A stretch of DNA of 60,900 nucleotides from Desulfocarbo sp964620595 (GTDB lineage Bacteria; Desulfobacterota; Desulfarculia; Desulfarculales; Desulfarculaceae), in contig CAZUHP010000016.1 in assembly GCA_964620595.1 (NCBI GenBank), positions 1-60,900 on the forward strand, read 5' to 3'. Within the stretch, counting starts at the first letter, position 1, and every line of letters begins with the position of its first letter. The notes under the pieces are model-generated. The model saw only the letters and a program-made list of their open reading frames with translations, was not told the origin of the DNA and searched no databases. Shown here piece by piece: positions 40,438-49,507 of the stretch. The position numbers and the translations under genes were made by a program.

Positions 40438-42534
40438 TCAGGTCAGCAGCCAGGTCTGGTAGCGGTGCTCCAACAGCTCCTGGAGCTTGTTTATCACCCC
40501 GAAACTCTCCTTGAGCATCTTGCGCTGGAGGTTGTTCAGGCGGGCCGGGTCCACGAAGTTGTCCGCCACCTCGCCCCGGGCGCGGGCCTCCAGGTGATGG
40601 CTGATGCGTAGTATGGTGATGAAGGAGAAGGCCTCGCGCAAGTCCGCGGCCAGGGCGGGCTTGATCAGGCCGCGGCGGGCCACCTCGTCCAGGCGGTCCA
40701 GGGTGTTGGTGACCAGGCTGCGGGGCGACTCCTCGTGCAGGCGGGCCCGGGCGCCGGTCAGCTCCACCCCCTGGTCCAGGGCCATCACCCGCACCGCGTC
40801 CACGATGGGGGTCAGGCCGGAGAGCTTGAGGTTCAGCTTGTTCTTGTGCTCGCCGTCCTTGTTCACCACGAACTGGCGCAGGAACCCCAGGGGCGGCCGG
40901 TTGTACAGGCTGTTCTTGGCCATGAAGCGCAGGAACAGGCGGTTCTCCTCCACCGCCCGCCGCAGGGACTCGTCCAGGTTCTCCAGGTGGTCGGCCTCGG
41001 CGTACAGCTCGCGGTAGTCGAAGAAGATGCTGGCCAGGCGCAGGGTGCGCGGCTCGGGGTTGGTGATCCAGGAGAGGAAGGTGCGCTGCCAGCTCTGCTC
41101 GCTCTGGCACCAGTCCGGGTTGGAGGCCATCACCCCGCCCTGGCAGCGGGGAAAGCCGCAGCGCTCCAGGCCGGCCACCACCCGCTCGGCGAACTCCAGG
41201 AACCACTTCTGGATACGGTCCGCGCTCTCCGGGGGTACGTTGGTGAAGATGAGGGCGTTGTCCTGGTCGGTGCGCAGGGTCTGTTCCCTGCGCCCCTCGG
41301 AGCCCAGGGCCATCCAGGTGTAGGGCACCGGCGGCCGTCCCCGGCCCAGGTTTTCCATCTCCTGCTCGGCCAGCTCGATGAGCTTCAGGGTCAGCCGGTC
41401 GTTGAACTCGGTGACCAGCTCCAGCATCATGCGCGCCTCGCCGCCCTGGCGCAGGAGCATCTCCAGCACGCGGTCGATCCTGGGATACAGCTCCACCAGC
41501 TCGTCCACGCTGGTCACCTTGTCTATGTCGCCGATCACGCCCACCGGCGAGGCGCCGGTCATGGTCTGCAAGTCGTGGTTGGAGATGATGCCCGCCACCC
41601 GGCCGTCCTCCACCACCACCAGATGGTCCACCCCGTGGCGGCTCATGGCCAACAGGGCCTCGAAGCCGTAGCTCTCCGGGCCGATGGTGTGGAGCGGCCG
41701 GCTCATCACCTCCACCACCGGCCGGTCCAGGCTGCGGCCCTGGGCCACCACCCGTACCCGCAGGTCGGTGTCGGTGAGGATGCCCAGGGGCGCGCCGCTG
41801 GGCTCCACCACCACCACCGAATCCACCAGGCGCTGGGTCATGAGCCGGGCCGCGGCGTGGATGGGGGTGGCGGGCAGGCAGGTGAGGACCTCGCGGCGCA
41901 TCAGGTCTCCCACCGGGCTGCGGACCAGGGCGGCGTCCAGGCCGGCGCCCTCCAGGCCGGTGATCTGGGGCAGGCGGCACTCCTCGGCCGCGCCCTTGCG
42001 CACCGCCTCCAGGTTGCGGGCCAGGGACGAGCTGAAGTAGCGCTCGAATACCGGCTTGGACCGCACCAGGGCCTTGAAGTCCTCGGCCGGCAGCAGGTAG
42101 CAGATCAGGTCCTCGCGGGCGGTCACGGAGAACAGGGCCTGGTGGCCCTGCAACAAGCTCACCGAGCCGAAGGTGTCGCCCTCGGCGCGCACGTCCACCA
42201 GTATCTCGCCGGCGCTCCCCCCGTCGCGCCCCCCGGCGCGCCCCCCGGCGTGCCCCCCGTCGCCCCCCCCGTCGCCTCCCGCGGCCTGGGCGCGCTGCCT
42301 ATCCTCGGCCACCTCCTGGCCGCCGGTGAAATAGCTCACCTTGGCCGAGCCGGCCTGGATGAGGTAGAGGTGCTCGGCCGGGGGGCCGCCCTGGCGGATT
42401 ATCACCTCCCCCCGGGGGAAGAAGGCGATGTGCATCCGGCGCACGGTATCCACCAACTCCTCGTCGGAGAGGGTGTCAAAGGGCACCACCCCGCGCACGA
42501 ACTCCAGGACCCGCTGAAAGGGAAAATCCGCCAT
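40438..42534 (-). CDS. cNMP-binding/CBS/DUF294 nucleotidyltransferase-like protein
   Basis: 698 residues. An N-terminal cyclic-nucleotide-binding fold (10-160), two CBS motifs (about 205-330; VVVEPSGAPLGILTDTDL and VVVEDGRVAGIISNHDL), a DUF294 nucleotidyltransferase domain (MALGSEGRREQTLRTDQDNALI near 415) and the DUF294 C-terminal helical domain. This is a GlnD-like signalling architecture common in delta-proteobacteria. Residues about 78-109 form a Gly/Ala/Arg-rich loop inside the cNMP domain, encoded by a C-rich repeat array. ATG 42534 is used; a TTG at 42552 is possible. Confidence 0.88.
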   Translation of the reverse strand: MADFPFQRVLEFVRGVVPFDTLSDEELVDTVRRMHIAFFPRGEVIIRQGGPPAEHLYLIQAGSAKVSYFTGGQEVAEDRQRAQAAGGDGGGDGGHAGGRAGGRDGGSAGEILVDVRAEGDTFGSVSLLQGHQALFSVTAREDLICYLLPAEDFKALVRSKPVFERYFSSSLARNLEAVRKGAAEECRLPQITGLEGAGLDAALVRSPVGDLMRREVLTCLPATPIHAAARLMTQRLVDSVVVVEPSGAPLGILTDTDLRVRVVAQGRSLDRPVVEVMSRPLHTIGPESYGFEALLAMSRHGVDHLVVVEDGRVAGIISNHDLQTMTGASPVGVIGDIDKVTSVDELVELYPRIDRVLEMLLRQGGEARMMLELVTEFNDRLTLKLIELAEQEMENLGRGRPPVPYTWMALGSEGRREQTLRTDQDNALIFTNVPPESADRIQKWFLEFAERVVAGLERCGFPRCQGGVMASNPDWCQSEQSWQRTFLSWITNPEPRTLRLASIFFDYRELYAEADHLENLDESLRRAVEENRLFLRFMAKNSLYNRPPLGFLRQFVVNKDGEHKNKLNLKLSGLTPIVDAVRVMALDQGVELTGARARLHEESPRSLVTNTLDRLDEVARRGLIKPALAADLREAFSFITILRISHHLEARARGEVADNFVDPARLNNLQRKMLKESFGVINKLQELLEHRYQTWLLT
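42215..42280. repeat. C-rich repeat array inside the cNMP/CBS/DUF294 gene
   Basis: Units near GCGCCCCCCGGC with 12-bp period, in frame, giving AGGR/DGGG residues in a loop of the cNMP domain. Member of the dispersed family. Confidence 0.8.
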
Positions 42535-42619
42535 GGCCTCATTTAAGCGCAAAGGCGCGGATTTGACCAGGGGCCGGGCGGAAACTCTTTGTCAGGCGGG
42601 GGCAGGCCAGGACCTGCCT

Positions 42620-42665
42620 CATCACCCCCCTGCCCGCCTGCCCGCCGCCCCCTGCCCGCCGCCCC
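42620..42665. repeat. C-rich tract between icmF and the DUF294-type gene
   Basis: CCCGCC/CTGCCCGCCGCCCC units; related in composition but lacking the GTCG core of the family. Confidence 0.45.
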
Positions 42666-42674
42666 CCGGCCAGC

Positions 42675-45600
42675 CTACATGCCCCGGCGGTACATGCCGC
42701 CCACCTGGTAGAGGGCCTTGGTGATCTGGCCCAGGGAGCAGTAGCGCACCGTGTCCATCAGCTCGGCGAACACGTTGCCGCCCTTCAGGGCCACCTCCTG
42801 CAAGCGCTTGAGGGCGAGGGGGGCCTCTTCCTGGTGGCGCTCGTGGAACTCGGCCAGGCGCTTGAGCTGGCTCTGCTTCTCCTCCTCGGTGGCCCGCATG
42901 AGTTCCAGCTTGCACTCCTGGAAAAGCTCGTCGGCGCGGGGGTTGATGAAGGTGTTCACCCCGATGATGGGCAGCTCGCCGGTGTGCTTGAGGGTCTCGT
43001 AGTAGATGGACTCCTCCTGGATCTTGGAGCGCTGGTAGCCGGTCTCCATGGCGCCCAGCACGCCGCCGCGGGCGGTGAGGCGGTAGAACTCGTCCAGCAC
43101 CGCCTCCTCCACCAGGTCGGTGAGTTCGTTCACGATGAAGGCGCCCTGCAAGGGGTTCTCGTTCTTGGCCAGCCCCCACTCCCGGTTGATTATCATCTGG
43201 ATGGCCAGGGCCCGGCGCACGCTGTCCTCGCTGGGGGTGGTGATGGCCTCGTCATAGGCGTTGGTGTGCAGGCTGTTGCAGTTGTCGTAGATGGCGCACA
43301 GTGCCTGGAGGGTGGTGCGGATGTCGTTGAAGTCGACCTCCTGGCTGTGCAGGGAGCGGCCCGAGGTCTGGATGTGGTACTTGAGCATCTGGCTGCGGGG
43401 GCCGGCGCCGTACATCTCGCGCATGGCTATGGCCCAGATGCGGCGGGCCACCCGGCCGATCACGGTGTACTCCGGGTCCATGCCGTTGGAGAAGAAGTAG
43501 CTCAGGTTGGGCGCGAAGTCGTCCACCTGCATGCCCCGGGAGAGGTAGTACTCCACGTAGGTGAAGCCATTGGCCAGGGTGAAGGCCAACTGGCTGATGG
43601 GGTTGGCCCCGGCCTCGGCGATGTGGTAGCCGCTGATGGACACCGAGTAGAAGTTGCGTACCTGGTGGTCGATGAAGTACTGCTGGATGTCGCCCATCAT
43701 GCGCAGGGCGAAGTCGATGGAGAAGATGCAGGTGTTCTGGCCCTGGTCCTCCTTGAGGATGTCGGCCTGCACCGTGCCGCGCACGTTCTTGAGCACCATC
43801 TCCTTGATGCGCTGGCGCTCCTCCTCGTCGGGCTCCCGGCCGTTCTGGCGGCGGAAGGCCTCCACCTGCTGGTCGATGGCGGTGTTGAAGAAAAAGGCCA
43901 GCATGATGGGGGCCGGGCCGTTGATGGTCATGGACACGCTGGTGTTGGGGCTGACCAGGTCGAAGTCGCTGTACAGGACCTTCATGTCCTCCAGGGTGCA
44001 GATGGACACCCCGCTGGTGCCCACCTTGCCGTAGATGTCCGGCCGCTCGTCTGGGTCCCAGCCGTAGAGGGTCACCGAGTCGAAGGCAGTGCTGAGCCGC
44101 GCCGCCTTGGCGCCCTGGCTCAGGTACTTGAAGCGCCGGTTGGTGCGGAAGGGGTCGCCCTCGCCGGCGAACATGCGGGTGGGGTCCTCGTCGGTGCGCT
44201 TGAAGGGGAACACCCCGGCGGTGAAGGGGAAGCGGCCGGGCACGTTCTCCGAGCGCATCCAGGTGTAGACCTCGGCCGGGTCCTCCCAGCGGGGCAGGCA
44301 CACCTTGGGTATCTCGCTGCCCGCCAGGGAGCGGGTGGTCAGCGGCACGCTGATGTCGCGGTCGCGCACCTTGTAATGGTACTCGCTGCCGGAGTAGGCC
44401 TTCTGCATCTGGGGCCACTCGGCCAGCAGGCGGTGGGTCTCCTCGGTGTAGCCCTCCTCCAGGCGGTGCACCTCGGCCCGCAGCTTGTCCAGGGCCTTGG
44501 TGAGCCCCTCATCGCCGGTCCAGGCGTCCTTGAGGTGGTCGTGGGTGCTCTTCATCTGCCAGACCCGGCGGATTATGGAGGCCTGCTTGCTGGTCTCGGC
44601 GTGGTACTTGCGCACCGTGTCGGCGATCTCGGCCAGGTAGCGGTTGCGCTCGGCCGGCACAATCACGGTCTTGGTGGAGGAGTGCTTGCGCTTGGGCCGG
44701 GGGCGGTCGCTGTGGAAATCGGTGCCGCACTTCTGGTTGAGGATGTCCAGCAGGGCCAGATAGAGGGCGGTCACCCCGTCGTCGTTGAACTTGGCGGCGA
44801 TGGTGCCGTAGACCGGCATGCTCTCCGGGTCCACGTGCCAGGCGTTCTGGTTGCGCTGCATCTGCTTGCGCACGTCCCGCAGCGCGTCCTCGGCGCCCCG
44901 GCGGTCGAACTTGTTGATGGCCACCAGGTCGGCGAAGTCCAGCATGTCGATCTTCTCGAGCTGGCTGGCCGCGCCGAAGTCCGAGGTCATCACGTACATG
45001 GACACGTCCACCAGGTCCACCACCGCGGCGTCGCCCTGGCCGATGCCCGCGGTCTCGGCGATGACCAGGTCATAGCCCGCCGCCTTGACCACCTTTATGG
45101 CGTCGGCCAGGGAGGCGCTCACCTCCATGCCGCTTCCGCGGGTGGCCATGGAGCGCAGGTAGATGCGGGGGCTGTCCAGGGAGTTCATGCGGATGCGGTC
45201 GCCCAAAAGCGCGCCGCCGCTCTTGCGGCGGGTGGGGTCCACGCTCACGATGGCCACCCGCACCTCGGGGATGTCCCCCAGCATGCGGATCATGATCTCG
45301 TCGGTGAGGCTGGACTTGCCCGAGCCGCCGGTGCCGGTGATGCCCAGGACCGGCACCCGGTTACCCTGGAGCCTGGCGTCCAGGGCCTGGCGCCAGGCCG
45401 CTATCTCCTCGCCGGCGGCCATGGCCGCGCTCTCCACGCAGGTGATGGCCCGGGCCACGGCAAAGACGTTCTCCGGCTTCAGCTCCTCCACCAGCTCGGG
45501 CCCGTCGTCCGCGCCCATGGGGTAGTCGATGGTCCGCACGAAGTGGTTGATGATGCCTTGCAGCCCCAGGCGGCGGCCGTCCTCCGGGGTGTATATCTTG

Positions 45601-45959
45601 GCCACCCCGTAGTCCTCCAGCTCCTTGGCCTCCTCGGGAACGATCACCCCGCCGCCTCCGCCGAAGACCTTGATGTGGCTGCAGCCGCGTTCCTTCAAGA
45701 GGTCCACCGCGTACTTGAAGAACTCCATGTGGCCGCCCTGGTAGCAGGAGAGCCCGATGGCGTGGGCGTCTTCCTGGATGGCGGCCTCCACCACCTCGTG
45801 CACCGCGCGGTTGTGGCCCAGGTGGATCACCTCCACCCCGGTGCCTTGCAGGATGCGGCGGATGATGTTTATGGCCGCATCATGGCCGTCGAACAGACTG
45901 GCCGCGGTCACCACCCGGATGGGGTGGGTGGGTGCGTATGGCTCCGTCTCCTGGCTCAT
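42675..45959 (-). CDS. icmF: Fused isobutyryl-CoA mutase (IcmF type)
   Basis: 1094-residue fusion: N-terminal cobalamin domain (DGHDAAINIIRR, base-off His26, then LSCYQGGHMEFF), a MeaB-like G-protein chaperone (P-loop GTGGSGKSS near 209-217, then DPTRRKSGGALLGDR), and a C-terminal (beta/alpha)8 acyl-CoA mutase domain (FPFTAGVFPFKRTDEDPTRM, SISGYHIAEAGANPISQLAF). IcmF interconverts isobutyryl- and n-butyryl-CoA with adenosylcobalamin; some act on isovaleryl/pivalyl-CoA. ATG with GGGAGGGG upstream. Last gene of the tetR - C_GCAxxG - icmF unit. Confidence 0.95.
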   Translation of the reverse strand: MSQETEPYAPTHPIRVVTAASLFDGHDAAINIIRRILQGTGVEVIHLGHNRAVHEVVEAAIQEDAHAIGLSCYQGGHMEFFKYAVDLLKERGCSHIKVFGGGGGVIVPEEAKELEDYGVAKIYTPEDGRRLGLQGIINHFVRTIDYPMGADDGPELVEELKPENVFAVARAITCVESAAMAAGEEIAAWRQALDARLQGNRVPVLGITGTGGSGKSSLTDEIMIRMLGDIPEVRVAIVSVDPTRRKSGGALLGDRIRMNSLDSPRIYLRSMATRGSGMEVSASLADAIKVVKAAGYDLVIAETAGIGQGDAAVVDLVDVSMYVMTSDFGAASQLEKIDMLDFADLVAINKFDRRGAEDALRDVRKQMQRNQNAWHVDPESMPVYGTIAAKFNDDGVTALYLALLDILNQKCGTDFHSDRPRPKRKHSSTKTVIVPAERNRYLAEIADTVRKYHAETSKQASIIRRVWQMKSTHDHLKDAWTGDEGLTKALDKLRAEVHRLEEGYTEETHRLLAEWPQMQKAYSGSEYHYKVRDRDISVPLTTRSLAGSEIPKVCLPRWEDPAEVYTWMRSENVPGRFPFTAGVFPFKRTDEDPTRMFAGEGDPFRTNRRFKYLSQGAKAARLSTAFDSVTLYGWDPDERPDIYGKVGTSGVSICTLEDMKVLYSDFDLVSPNTSVSMTINGPAPIMLAFFFNTAIDQQVEAFRRQNGREPDEEERQRIKEMVLKNVRGTVQADILKEDQGQNTCIFSIDFALRMMGDIQQYFIDHQVRNFYSVSISGYHIAEAGANPISQLAFTLANGFTYVEYYLSRGMQVDDFAPNLSYFFSNGMDPEYTVIGRVARRIWAIAMREMYGAGPRSQMLKYHIQTSGRSLHSQEVDFNDIRTTLQALCAIYDNCNSLHTNAYDEAITTPSEDSVRRALAIQMIINREWGLAKNENPLQGAFIVNELTDLVEEAVLDEFYRLTARGGVLGAMETGYQRSKIQEESIYYETLKHTGELPIIGVNTFINPRADELFQECKLELMRATEEEKQSQLKRLAEFHERHQEEAPLALKRLQEVALKGGNVFAELMDTVRYCSLGQITKALYQVGGMYRRGM

Positions 45960-46035
45960 GGGTCACCCCTCCCTCGCCTGGGCCCGCCCGGCCGAGCGGC
46001 CCCGCGGGCCGCCCGCCTCCGGGGGCAGGCTGGTT

Positions 46036-46509
46036 CTAGTTCCGATGGACCTCGGCCGCCAACAACTCGCCTAGGGCATGGGCGGTGTCCCCCACCAGCT
46101 TGACGCACAACCGGCGCCGGCTGTCGGGGTCCTTGTAAAAGGCGGCGGTCTGGCCCTTGTCGCGCCAATCCACCTGGGCGATATCGCAGCAATTGATGCT
46201 GCCGAACTCCCGGGTGAACTCCTGGAAGCGCTTGACCAGTTTGAAAGAAAGACGCCACATCTGGGGCGATTCCTTTTCCTCGGTGTGGGCGCGGCTGTAG
46301 AGCTGGGAGATGACCGCGATGCCGCCGGTCAGGCAGCCGCACACGCTGCCCTGGCTGGCCACGCCCCCGCCAAAGGCCCCCATGGCCTTGATGACCGCGG
46401 GCTCCTCCAGGCCCAGCATCTCCTGTCCCACTGCGGCCACGGCCTGGGAGCAATGAAAGCGCTGTTTGAAAAGCTCGACGGCCTTGCGTCGCATATCCTC
46501 GGGTGTCAT
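46036..46509 (-). CDS. C_GCAxxG_C_C family redox protein
   Basis: 157 residues. Cys in FHCSQAV, the core FGGGVASQGSVCGCLTGGIA, INCCDI and a final LCVKLV give the family's Cys pattern, with Ser/Cys variation in the GCAxxG part. Probably redox active; reaction unknown. Lies between tetR (36 bp) and icmF (76 bp). ATG 46509 with AGGAGGG upstream, one codon inside a possible GTG. Confidence 0.85.
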   Translation of the reverse strand: MTPEDMRRKAVELFKQRFHCSQAVAAVGQEMLGLEEPAVIKAMGAFGGGVASQGSVCGCLTGGIAVISQLYSRAHTEEKESPQMWRLSFKLVKRFQEFTREFGSINCCDIAQVDWRDKGQTAAFYKDPDSRRRLCVKLVGDTAHALGELLAAEVHRN

Positions 46510-46545
46510 CACATCCCTCCTGCCGGGTCTTCCCGGCCCCTTGCT

Positions 46546-47187
46546 CTAGATGAGTTCTCCCATGATCAGGTCCCGCTGGTGCTCGATGTATTCATCCAGG
46601 CTGAAGCGGCGGGCCAGGGACCAGCGGCGGAAGGTCCACATGTGGCCCAGGACCATGATGTTGTGGGCCATGAGCGCTATCTCGCCATGGTTGAGCGGCT
46701 TCAGGGAGTAGTCGGCCACGCCCTTCCTGAGCAGGTCGGCGAATATCTCGGTGATGCGCTCCTCGTGGGCCAGCACGAAGCGCATGGACTCCCGGTTGAG
46801 GCTCTTGGTCTCCTGGTAGATGAGCAGGATATGGTCGCTCATCTGGTCGCAGACCAGGAAGTAGTCCTTTATGGCCGCGGCCAGGGCCCGGGCCGCGTTG
46901 CCGGCGTAGTGCACCTGCCTGGTCAGGCGGTCCTCCATCTCCTGGTGGATGGCCTGGCAGACCAGGGAAAGCACGTCCTCCTTGGACTTCACGTACTGGT
47001 AGAGGTTGCCGATGGAAAAGCCGGCGGCCTTGGCGATCTGGCGGGTGGTGGTCTTGTGAAACCCGTTCTGGATGAAAAGCCCCACCGCCGCGTCCACGAT
47101 CTGGCGGCGGCGCTGGGCCACCAGCTTGGGGTCCTTGACCTCGGTGGGGATCTCGGGCCCGTTCAGCAGGGGTTCTGATTTGGTCAT
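46546..47187 (-). CDS. TetR family repressor of the icmF operon
   Basis: 213 residues. The helix-turn-helix is TTTRQIAKAAGFSIGNLYQYVKSKEDVL near residues 45-72; the C-terminal part is an all-helical ligand domain, probably for an acyl-CoA. First gene of the operon; a perfect inverted repeat overlaps the likely transcription start, so autorepression is expected. Confidence 0.9.
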   Translation of the reverse strand: MTKSEPLLNGPEIPTEVKDPKLVAQRRRQIVDAAVGLFIQNGFHKTTTRQIAKAAGFSIGNLYQYVKSKEDVLSLVCQAIHQEMEDRLTRQVHYAGNAARALAAAIKDYFLVCDQMSDHILLIYQETKSLNRESMRFVLAHEERITEIFADLLRKGVADYSLKPLNHGEIALMAHNIMVLGHMWTFRRWSLARRFSLDEYIEHQRDLIMGELI

Positions 47188-47287
47188 TTCATGCTATCCG
47201 GCTGGGGTGGCGGTCAGCGCCCCGCCGCCTGGGCAGGGGACCCGGGCTGCCCCCCGGCGCTTCCCCCCTTCTCGCCCCCCTTTGCGA

Positions 47288-47303
47288 CTGAGCGCTCGCT
47301 CAG
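47288..47303. promoter_or_regulatory. Probable TetR operator
   Basis: CTGAGCG-CT-CGCTCAG: perfect 7-bp arms. On the minus strand it starts 4 bp after the -10 of the promoter at 47308, the classic place for a repressor site. Confidence 0.75.
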
Positions 47304-47307
47304 ATCA

Positions 47308-47337
47308 AGCATACAAAAACCGCCCAAGCCCTGTCAA
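47308..47337 (-). promoter_or_regulatory. Promoter of the tetR - C_GCAxxG - icmF operon
   Basis: Minus strand TTGACA (47332-47337), 18 bp, TATGCT (47308-47313). Confidence 0.7.
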
Positions 47338-47474
47338 GCTGAAATGTAGCTAGAAAGCCCAAACGGCCCCCAGCCGCGCCCAGCGCGGGGTCAGGCGTGA
47401 ATATTGGTTAAACAACAGATGGTTAGCCGGTCAGACTTGGCATGGGCCCGGCCGAGGCAGGGCCCGGCGCAGCC

Positions 47475-49382
47475 TCAAGCGCCCTTTCTGAGCACCCGCT
47501 CGTCACCCAGGCGCATGGTCAGGCCCTTGCTGTCGAAGTACTCCAGCAGGGGGATGATGTACTTGCGGCTCAGGCCGGTGATCTCCTTGAACTGGGGCGC
47601 GCCCATGCGCTGGTGGGCCTGCAGGTACTCCACCAGGCGGCGCTGGATCTCCTCCAGGGCCGGGGTGTGGTAGTAGAGCCCTTCCTTCACCCGGGTGAGC
47701 ACCCCCTCGTTCACCAGCACGCCGATGATCTGCTTGGCCTGCTTGGGGTCGGCGTCGGCGATGACGTCCTTGAGGTTGGGCGGGGCCAGGCCGCCTTGGG
47801 CATAGGCCTTTTCGATGCGCGCCCGGAGGGCCGCGTCCTCGCCGGCCAGGCGCACCTGGTGGGAGGAGAGCCGGAGGAGGTCCTTTTCAGCCACCAGCTC
47901 GCCGCTCGCGGTCAGCTTGCCCAACAGGTGGGCGAACAGCTTGGGGTCAAAGCCCCGGCCCAGGCGTTGCTTGAGTTCCTCCCGGGGCATGCCGGGCTTG
48001 AGGGGATGCTGCTGGTGGAACCCGGCCACCAGTTCCAGGGCCTTTTGCAGCAGCTCGTCCCGCACCGAGCCCGCGATGATGCGGCCGCCCTCCTTGTCGA
48101 AACGCACCAGCTCCTGCTTGGAGAGCATCTGCCCCACCAGGCGGTCCAGCTCCTTGGGGGACAGGGCCACCAGGCGCACCAGCTCGCCCACCGTGACCCC
48201 CCGCTCGCCGGCCAGGCGCACCATGACCGCCACCTTGTCCGCGGGCTCGCCCCGGCGCAGGGTCTCGAGGTCCGCGATTATCTCGGGCCGGCCCCGCTTG
48301 TGGCGGCCGGGGTGGGGGTGGAGGATCACGCCGCCGGCGATGGTATGCACCGGCGAGTAGGAGCGCAGCACGTAGCGGTCTCCGGCCATGACCGCCACCG
48401 GCTGGTCCAGGCGCACCTGGCAGAAGGCGGTCTCGCCGGGCTTGAGTTCGTCCCGGTCCAGGGTGAGCACCCGGCCCATGACCTCGGCGGTGCCGGAGTG
48501 AAAGCGGATGGGCGCCCGGTGCTTGATGGGGCGGGGGGCCTCCTCCAGCACCTTTATCTCCACGTCCACCCACAGGCTGGGCACCAGGGAGCCGGGGGTG
48601 GCCACCACGTTGCCCCGCTCCAGGTTCTCCTTGTCCAGGCCCTGCAGGTTCACCGCGGTGCGCTGGCCGCGGCGGGCGCTCGGGACCTCCTGGTTGTGCA
48701 CCTGGAGGCCGCGCACCCGGCTGGTGAGGCCCTGGGGATAGATCATCACCTCCTGGCCCACCTCGATGGTGCCGCCGATGGCGGTGCCGGTGATCACGGT
48801 GCCAAAGCCCTTCATGGTGAACACCCGGTCCACCGGCAGGCGGAAGGGGCCGCTGGCCGGCCGCTCCTCCAGGCGGGAGGCGAGCTGGTCCAGGGCCGCG
48901 ACCAGCTCGGGGATGCCCTGGCCGTTCACCCCGGAGACCGGCAGGATGGGCGCGCCTTCCAGGAAGCTGCCCGCCAGGTACTCGCCCACGTCCTCGGTCA
49001 CCAGCTCCAGCCACTCCTGGTCCACCATGTCCGCCTTGGTGAGCGCCACCAGGCCGTGCTCCACCCCCAGCAGGCGGCAGATGTCCAGGTGCTCCCGGGT
49101 CTGGGGCATGACCCCCTCGTCCGCGGCGATGACCAGCATCACCAGGTCTATGCCCGCCGCGCCGGCCACCATGTTCTTGACGAACTTCTCGTGGCCGGGC
49201 ACGTCCACGATGCCCAGCCGCAGGCCCGAGGGCAGATCCAGGTGGGCAAAGCCCAGCTCGATGGTGATGCCCCGGGCCTTCTCCTCCTTCAGGCGGTCGG
49301 TCTCGATGCCGGTGAGCGCCTTCACCAGGGTGGTCTTGCCGTGGTCGATGTGGCCGGCGGTGCCGAGTACGAGCTGTTTCAT
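47475..49382 (-). CDS. selB: Selenocysteine-specific elongation factor SelB
   Basis: 635 residues. GTPase domain at the N-terminus (GTAGHIDHGKTTLVKAL, DVPGHEKFVKNM, TKADMVD), EF-Tu-like domains 2-3, and a C-terminal run of winged helices (from about residue 370) that binds the SECIS hairpin. It delivers Sec-tRNA to UGA codons. ATG 49382 begins directly at the G domain. tRNA-Sec is at the right end of the window. Confidence 0.96.
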   Translation of the reverse strand: MKQLVLGTAGHIDHGKTTLVKALTGIETDRLKEEKARGITIELGFAHLDLPSGLRLGIVDVPGHEKFVKNMVAGAAGIDLVMLVIAADEGVMPQTREHLDICRLLGVEHGLVALTKADMVDQEWLELVTEDVGEYLAGSFLEGAPILPVSGVNGQGIPELVAALDQLASRLEERPASGPFRLPVDRVFTMKGFGTVITGTAIGGTIEVGQEVMIYPQGLTSRVRGLQVHNQEVPSARRGQRTAVNLQGLDKENLERGNVVATPGSLVPSLWVDVEIKVLEEAPRPIKHRAPIRFHSGTAEVMGRVLTLDRDELKPGETAFCQVRLDQPVAVMAGDRYVLRSYSPVHTIAGGVILHPHPGRHKRGRPEIIADLETLRRGEPADKVAVMVRLAGERGVTVGELVRLVALSPKELDRLVGQMLSKQELVRFDKEGGRIIAGSVRDELLQKALELVAGFHQQHPLKPGMPREELKQRLGRGFDPKLFAHLLGKLTASGELVAEKDLLRLSSHQVRLAGEDAALRARIEKAYAQGGLAPPNLKDVIADADPKQAKQIIGVLVNEGVLTRVKEGLYYHTPALEEIQRRLVEYLQAHQRMGAPQFKEITGLSRKYIIPLLEYFDSKGLTMRLGDERVLRKGA

Positions 49383-49472
49383 GGCGGTCTTCCCGTGTGT
49401 TTTTCCGCAGGGGTGGCCTTTTCCATATAGTAAGGGACCGGGCCGGGTCAAGCCAGGAGACAAAACCCCGCC

Positions 49473-49501
49473 TTGCCCCGTAGCCGCCCTTTCATCATAA
49501 T
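49473..49501 (+). promoter_or_regulatory. ruvX promoter with transcription start at the ATG
   Basis: TTGCCC (49473-49478), 17 bp, CATAAT (49496-49501); the ATG is 7 bp after the -10 and no Shine-Dalgarno is present. Confidence 0.45.
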
Positions 49502-49507
49502 ACCCCC

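Noticed and set aside
42834..46103. Open frame of 1089 codons opposite icmF
   Set aside because: Same antisense effect; icmF motifs are unambiguous.
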